In this document: positions 60,445-64,000 of the stretch, piece after piece
Numbering within the stretch: position 1 is the stretch's first letter
Layout of the letters: every line of letters starts with the position of its first letter
NCBI RefSeq assembly: GCF_900100295.1
Contig: NZ_FNEV01000008.1
Location: 62,001-126,000 of the forward strand
From: Salimicrobium halophilum
Lineage (GTDB): Bacteria > Bacillota > Bacilli > Bacillales > Halobacillaceae
Length of the DNA stretch: 64,000 bases
Direction: 5' to 3'
The notes under the pieces: generated by a model
Told to the model about the DNA's origin: nothing
What the model saw: only the letters and a program-made list of their open reading frames with translations
Database searches by the model: none
Translations under genes and position numbers: made by a program

Positions 60445-61695
60445 ATGGCTGATACCAGAACGACCTTGATCGTCGGCGGAGGAATTGGTGGGCTTGTTAC
60501 TGCCCTTAAACTTCACCGCGTTGGCGTGTCAGTGCGTGTGTGTGAAAGTGTAGAATCAATTAAAGCATTAGGCGTCGGAATTAATCTGTTACCTCACGCG
60601 GTGAAGGTCCTGACAGAGTTGGGGCTGGATGAGGAGCTGAAAAAGGAAGGACTGCCGACAGCGGAGCTGATGTTCGTCAATAAATTCGGCCAGAAGATCT
60701 GGCGGGAAGATCGTGGGTTGAATGCAGGCTACAAATGGCCGCAGTATTCGATCCATCGCGGGCGTCTGCAGATGTTATTATTGAATGCAGTCAAACGACG
60801 ATTAGGAGAAGACGCAGTACATACCGGTCATCATCTCACTTCTTTCCAAACCAGTGACGACAAAGTGACCGCTCATTTCGAAAATAAAAAAACGGGGGAG
60901 CATGTCGGCACTTATAGCGCGGATACAATGATCGCAGCAGATGGCATCCATTCTGCCATCCGTAAATTCTATTACCCTGATGAAGGGGATCCGAAATTCA
61001 GCGGCAGAATTCTATGGCGTGGGATTACAGAATCTACTCCTTTTATGACAGGCAAGTCGATGATTATGGCAGGCCATCAGGATCAGAAGTTTGTGGCGTA
61101 TCCGGTATGCCCGGAAGCTGATGAAAAGGGACGGTCCCTTGTTAATTGGATCGCTGAGCTTACGGTCGGAGAGGAGCACATATCACAAGCAGACTGGAAT
61201 CGTAGAATAGATAAGGAAAAATTCGCACCTCATTTCGCCGACTGGGATTTCGGCTGGCTGGATGTACCGCAGCTGATTGAAGAAACGGAAGCGGTGTATG
61301 AATTTCCGATGGTGGACCGCGACCCGGTGCCACGCTGGACATTTGGACGTGTAACCTTGCTCGGGGATGCGGCTCACCCTATGTATCCAATAGGATCGAA
61401 CGGAGCATCTCAGGCGATTCTTGATGCCGATGCTTTAGGAAAAGCGATGGTGGAAGAGCCGGGTACAGAAGCTGCATTGAAGGCTTATGAAGAGGGACGA
61501 CTGGAGCCCACTTCGAATATTGTCCATACCAACCGTCAGAATGGTCCGGAAGTCGTCATGCAGATCGTTGAAGAACGGGCACCTGAGGGTCTTGATCAAT
61601 TGGAAGATGTCATCACTTACGAAGAATTAGAAGGAATTGCGAATAAATACAAGAAACTTGCTGGATTTGACCGGGAAACATTGAATAGTAAATAG
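60445..61695 (+). CDS. FAD-dependent aromatic monooxygenase
   Basis: 416 residues, group A flavoprotein hydroxylase: GGGIGGLVTALKLHRVG at the N-terminus, the DG-type motif MIAADGIHSAIR, and GDAAHPMYPIGSNGASQAI. Closest in layout to salicylate / hydroxybenzoate-type hydroxylases and PhzS-like enzymes. The substrate is unknown, but the following Dabb and AAHS genes point to an aromatic acid. ATG 60445 follows TAGGAGGAATAGG. Confidence 0.88.
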   Translation: MADTRTTLIVGGGIGGLVTALKLHRVGVSVRVCESVESIKALGVGINLLPHAVKVLTELGLDEELKKEGLPTAELMFVNKFGQKIWREDRGLNAGYKWPQYSIHRGRLQMLLLNAVKRRLGEDAVHTGHHLTSFQTSDDKVTAHFENKKTGEHVGTYSADTMIAADGIHSAIRKFYYPDEGDPKFSGRILWRGITESTPFMTGKSMIMAGHQDQKFVAYPVCPEADEKGRSLVNWIAELTVGEEHISQADWNRRIDKEKFAPHFADWDFGWLDVPQLIEETEAVYEFPMVDRDPVPRWTFGRVTLLGDAAHPMYPIGSNGASQAILDADALGKAMVEEPGTEAALKAYEEGRLEPTSNIVHTNRQNGPEVVMQIVEERAPEGLDQLEDVITYEELEGIANKYKKLAGFDRETLNSK

Positions 61696-61705
61696 GAGTG
61701 TAGCT

Positions 61706-61999
61706 ATGATTGAACACATTATATTAATCAAATTATCTGAAGAAACGACTACGGAACAAAAACAGGAGCTCATCCGCCGCACCCTGGAATTGAAAAATAG
61801 CATTCCCGGCATTGTGGATATCCAGCAGGGTATCAATTTTTCAGAACGGAATAAGGGGTATGAGATCGGTATGACTGTGCGTTTCAAAGATAGGGAATCT
61901 TTGGAGAACTATGGACCACACCCGGCCCATCAGGATATCGTTTCCTATTTGAAGGAAATCGGCATGGAAGATAGAATCGTCGTCGATTTCGAAATCTGA
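61706..61999 (+). CDS. Dabb (stress-responsive A/B barrel) protein
   Basis: 97 residues, one dimeric alpha/beta barrel domain: MIEHIILIKLSEE, LKNSIPGIVDIQQGINFS and YGPHPAHQDIVSYLKE with the conserved His pair. Such proteins often act as small lyases, isomerases or cyclases beside aromatic-degrading oxygenases. Starts 10 bp after the monooxygenase. Confidence 0.9.
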   Translation: MIEHIILIKLSEETTTEQKQELIRRTLELKNSIPGIVDIQQGINFSERNKGYEIGMTVRFKDRESLENYGPHPAHQDIVSYLKEIGMEDRIVVDFEI

Positions 62000-62078
62000 T
62001 TTTTTTATGCAGTAACTTTAATACTTGAACGCGTTTAAGTTTTTGAGCATTAATTTACATGATTACAGGGGGAATTCC

Positions 62079-63434
62079 ATGAAGTCTTTACATCCAGGGG
62101 AGGTCATTGATAACAGCCGCTTCCATTCCTTTCATACTTCTATCATTTTCTGGTGCTTCTTCATTATTCTTATGGATGGGTATGATGTAGTCATCTACGG
62201 ATCGGTAATTCCATCATTGATGGAGGAATGGGGGATATCCTCCGTTACGGCCGGAGCGATAGGTAGCTATACCGCTGCTGGTACGGCTGTCGGGGCTGTT
62301 CTGTTCGGCTTGTTGGCAGATAAGTTTGGACGAAAGAACATGATCATTCTATGTACCGTGCTATTCAGTCTATTCACCGCGCTATCTGCATTTGCGACAG
62401 GGCCAGCGATGTTTACGGTATTCCGGGTCATTGCCGGGCTGGGGCTTGGTGGCGTTATGCCGAACGTGATCGCGTTGTCCACGGAATATGCACCGAAAAA
62501 AGTGAGAGCGGCTATGGTATCGTTCATCTTTTGTGGTTACTCGATCGGAGCGATAGCAGCTGCAATGTTCAGTAAGTCTATCTTACCGACGCTCGGCTGG
62601 CAGCCGGTTTTCCTGATTGGCGCGCTACCGTTGTTGCTTATTCCTTTTATAGCGAAAAGCCTTCCCGAATCTGCAGGATTTCTATTGGCTAAAGGGAAGG
62701 AGCAGGAGTTGAAGAAGGTACTGCATAAGATCGATCCGCAAGCGCAACTGGATAGCAGTACCACATTCGTTCAACCGGAGCGGGAGAAGAAAGGGATGCC
62801 ACTGGTCAAGCTTTTTGAAAACAAACGAGCCATCAGCACGATTATGTTCTGGATTTCTTGTTTCTCCTGCTTCGTTCTGATTTATGCCATGAATACCTGG
62901 CTTCCACAATTGATGATTGAAGCGGGATACAGTCTGGGGTCGAGTTTGGTATTCGTAGCCATGATGAACGTTGGTGCGATTGTCGGAACGATTGTATTCG
63001 GACGGATGGCGGATAAGTGGGGCTTCAAAAAGGTTATGGTGCCCCTGTACCTTGTCGGAGCGGTGGCTCTTTCCGCTATCGGTCTGACACAGAATATCAT
63101 GCTTGCTTATCTGTTGATCGGGATGATCGGAGCTGCCTCTGTCGGCGTACAGAATATCAGCAACGCTTTCGTCTCCCAATATTATCCGCCTTCTATGCGT
63201 TCCACTGGAATCGGAGCCGCCATGGCATTCGGACGGGTCGGAGGCATCTTTGCCCCTACGTTCGTCGGTATTATTCTGACGATGAACCTGTCTCCGCAGA
63301 TGAACTTTACGCTCATCGCTATAGCTGCCGTGCTCGGAGGTGTTGCGGTTCTATTCGTACAAGAGAAGCATGCACATTATAATAAAGAAAATGAAGAATC
63401 GAGTGTAGATGAGGAACAGGAAAAGGTAGTTTGA
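62079..63434 (+). CDS. Aromatic acid:H+ symporter family MFS transporter
   Basis: 451 residues, 12 membrane helices. The AAHS signature LMDGYDVVIYGSVIPSLMEEW in helix 1 and LADKFGRKNM after helix 2 match BenK/PcaK-like importers of benzoate-type compounds. ATG 62079 is after AGGGGGAA; the longer frame from 62025 lacks a site. It completes a three-gene aromatic uptake and hydroxylation cluster; no ring-cleavage gene is in the window. Confidence 0.9.
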   Translation: MKSLHPGEVIDNSRFHSFHTSIIFWCFFIILMDGYDVVIYGSVIPSLMEEWGISSVTAGAIGSYTAAGTAVGAVLFGLLADKFGRKNMIILCTVLFSLFTALSAFATGPAMFTVFRVIAGLGLGGVMPNVIALSTEYAPKKVRAAMVSFIFCGYSIGAIAAAMFSKSILPTLGWQPVFLIGALPLLLIPFIAKSLPESAGFLLAKGKEQELKKVLHKIDPQAQLDSSTTFVQPEREKKGMPLVKLFENKRAISTIMFWISCFSCFVLIYAMNTWLPQLMIEAGYSLGSSLVFVAMMNVGAIVGTIVFGRMADKWGFKKVMVPLYLVGAVALSAIGLTQNIMLAYLLIGMIGAASVGVQNISNAFVSQYYPPSMRSTGIGAAMAFGRVGGIFAPTFVGIILTMNLSPQMNFTLIAIAAVLGGVAVLFVQEKHAHYNKENEESSVDEEQEKVV

Positions 63435-63440
63435 ATTCAT

Positions 63441-63481
63441 AAGCAGGCATAACTCTGACGAAGGGGTATGCCTGCTTTTCT
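63441..63481 (+). terminator. Terminator of the aromatic cluster
   Basis: AAGCAGGCATA/TATGCCTGCTT with long loop, T-run. Confidence 0.88.
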
Positions 63482-63540
63482 ACTAACAGTCCATCAGCTA
63501 TAATAGTTATCAACCATAATGAAAGAGAGGATACTACTCA

Positions 63541-64000
63541 ATGAACGTCACTATTACGGCTTGTACTGAATACGATGCTGAAACGATTCTGGATATAGGT
63601 TACGAAACATTCGATGAAACGTTCAGAGATCAGAATACACCGGAGGCTATGAAAGCATATCTAGACGAAGCGTTCACGATACCTAAGATTGAGGGAGAGC
63701 TGAACCATCCGGAGTCAAGGTTCTACTTTCTTTACGCAGAAGAAAACCTGGCAGGCTATCTCAAAGTCAATACAGGGGAAGCGCAGACGGAAGAAATGGG
63801 AGAAGATACAGCGGAGATTGAACGCATTTACGTGAGAAGCAGGTTTCAGAAACAGGGCCTTGGCAAAGTCCTCTATAACAAAGCCCTTGAAATAGCGAAA
63901 GAGCAGGAGAAGGAGAAGATCTGGCTCGGCGTCTGGGAAACGAACCGAAATGCCATCTCTTTTTATGCAAAAATGGGTTTCGAACAAGTGAACTCCCACT
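63541..64000 (+). CDS. paiA: PaiA-like spermine/spermidine N-acetyltransferase (3' end missing)
   Basis: Open from ATG 63541 (ribosome site AGAGAGGA) to the window edge without a stop, 153 residues visible. GNAT fold with the acetyl-CoA motif IERIYVRSRFQKQGLGKVLY and WLGVWETNRNAISFYAKMGF. The segments FDETFRDQNTPEAMKAYL and AGYLKVNTGEAQTEEMG closely match B. subtilis PaiA as I remember it, a polyamine acetyltransferase. The C-terminus lies outside the window. Confidence 0.85.
   Translation, partial: MNVTITACTEYDAETILDIGYETFDETFRDQNTPEAMKAYLDEAFTIPKIEGELNHPESRFYFLYAEENLAGYLKVNTGEAQTEEMGEDTAEIERIYVRSRFQKQGLGKVLYNKALEIAKEQEKEKIWLGVWETNRNAISFYAKMGFEQVNSH

Overview
The window is chromosomal DNA of a low-GC Gram-positive, spore-former-type bacterium of the family Bacillaceae. 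Gene content and order follow the Bacillus subtilis yvc/yvb, yva and yus/yur blocks: yvcD-trxB, rapZ-glmR-whiA-crh, clpP, tRNA-Arg, cggR-gapA-pgk-tpiA-gpmI-eno, secG-est-rnr-smpB-ssrA, fadN-fadA-fadE, gcvH, metNPQ and sufCDSUB. Proteins are rich in Asp/Glu and even the tmRNA tag is acidic, which suggests a moderately halophilic genus such as Halobacillus or a relative. The genus is an inference; no database search was possible.

Layout. 1-5260: thioredoxin reductase and the cell-envelope/carbon regulators RapZ, GlmR, WhiA and Crh. 5343-6136: a palindromic insertion flanked by direct repeats, then clpP (minus) with a CtsR operator. 6251-7097: tRNA-Arg(CCG), a small unknown gene and a glutaredoxin-like gene. 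7104-14247: the glycolytic operon with its CggR operator. 14343-15357: a YdcF-family protein and a tiny YtzI-like membrane protein. 15415-21059 (minus): fructose operon fruR-fruK-fruA joined to ptsH-ptsI, with a CcpA cre site inside the promoter. 21139-26675: secG, a structured leader ending in a terminator, carboxylesterase, RNase R, an acetyltransferase (minus), SmpB and tmRNA, i.e. the ribosome-rescue and RNA-decay set.

26700-30832 (minus): an ABC-2 transporter plus two-component system with a perfect 11-bp tandem direct repeat upstream. 30838-33769: murB and ilvD. 33865-36894: a release-factor-like (baeRF/VLRF1) gene, then four tightly overlapping genes encoding a heme-monooxygenase-like protein, an unknown helical protein, a stand-alone cobalamin-binding protein and a PAS/STAS protein; this is the best candidate for an undescribed sensory module. 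37016-44042: fatty-acid beta-oxidation operon under a FadR operator, then small redox genes and gcvH. 44117-44277: an intergenic array of seven octamers in alternating orientation. 44441-47868: TlpA-like thioredoxin, then a complete SAM-I riboswitch controlling the methionine transporter metNPQ.

48119-53853: a tiny gene with no ordinary start codon, a palindrome, and the SUF iron-sulfur assembly operon. 53865-57225: a T-box riboswitch whose specifier reads CAA (Gln), placed in front of an MFS transporter, followed by a DUF2332 protein and a HAD phosphatase; this block looks accessory. 57331-64000: acetyltransferase, ahpC-ahpF peroxide defence, a three-gene aromatic-compound cluster (flavin monooxygenase, Dabb protein, AAHS transporter) and the start of a PaiA-like acetyltransferase cut by the window edge. 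No IS element, integrase, prophage, CRISPR array or rRNA was seen.
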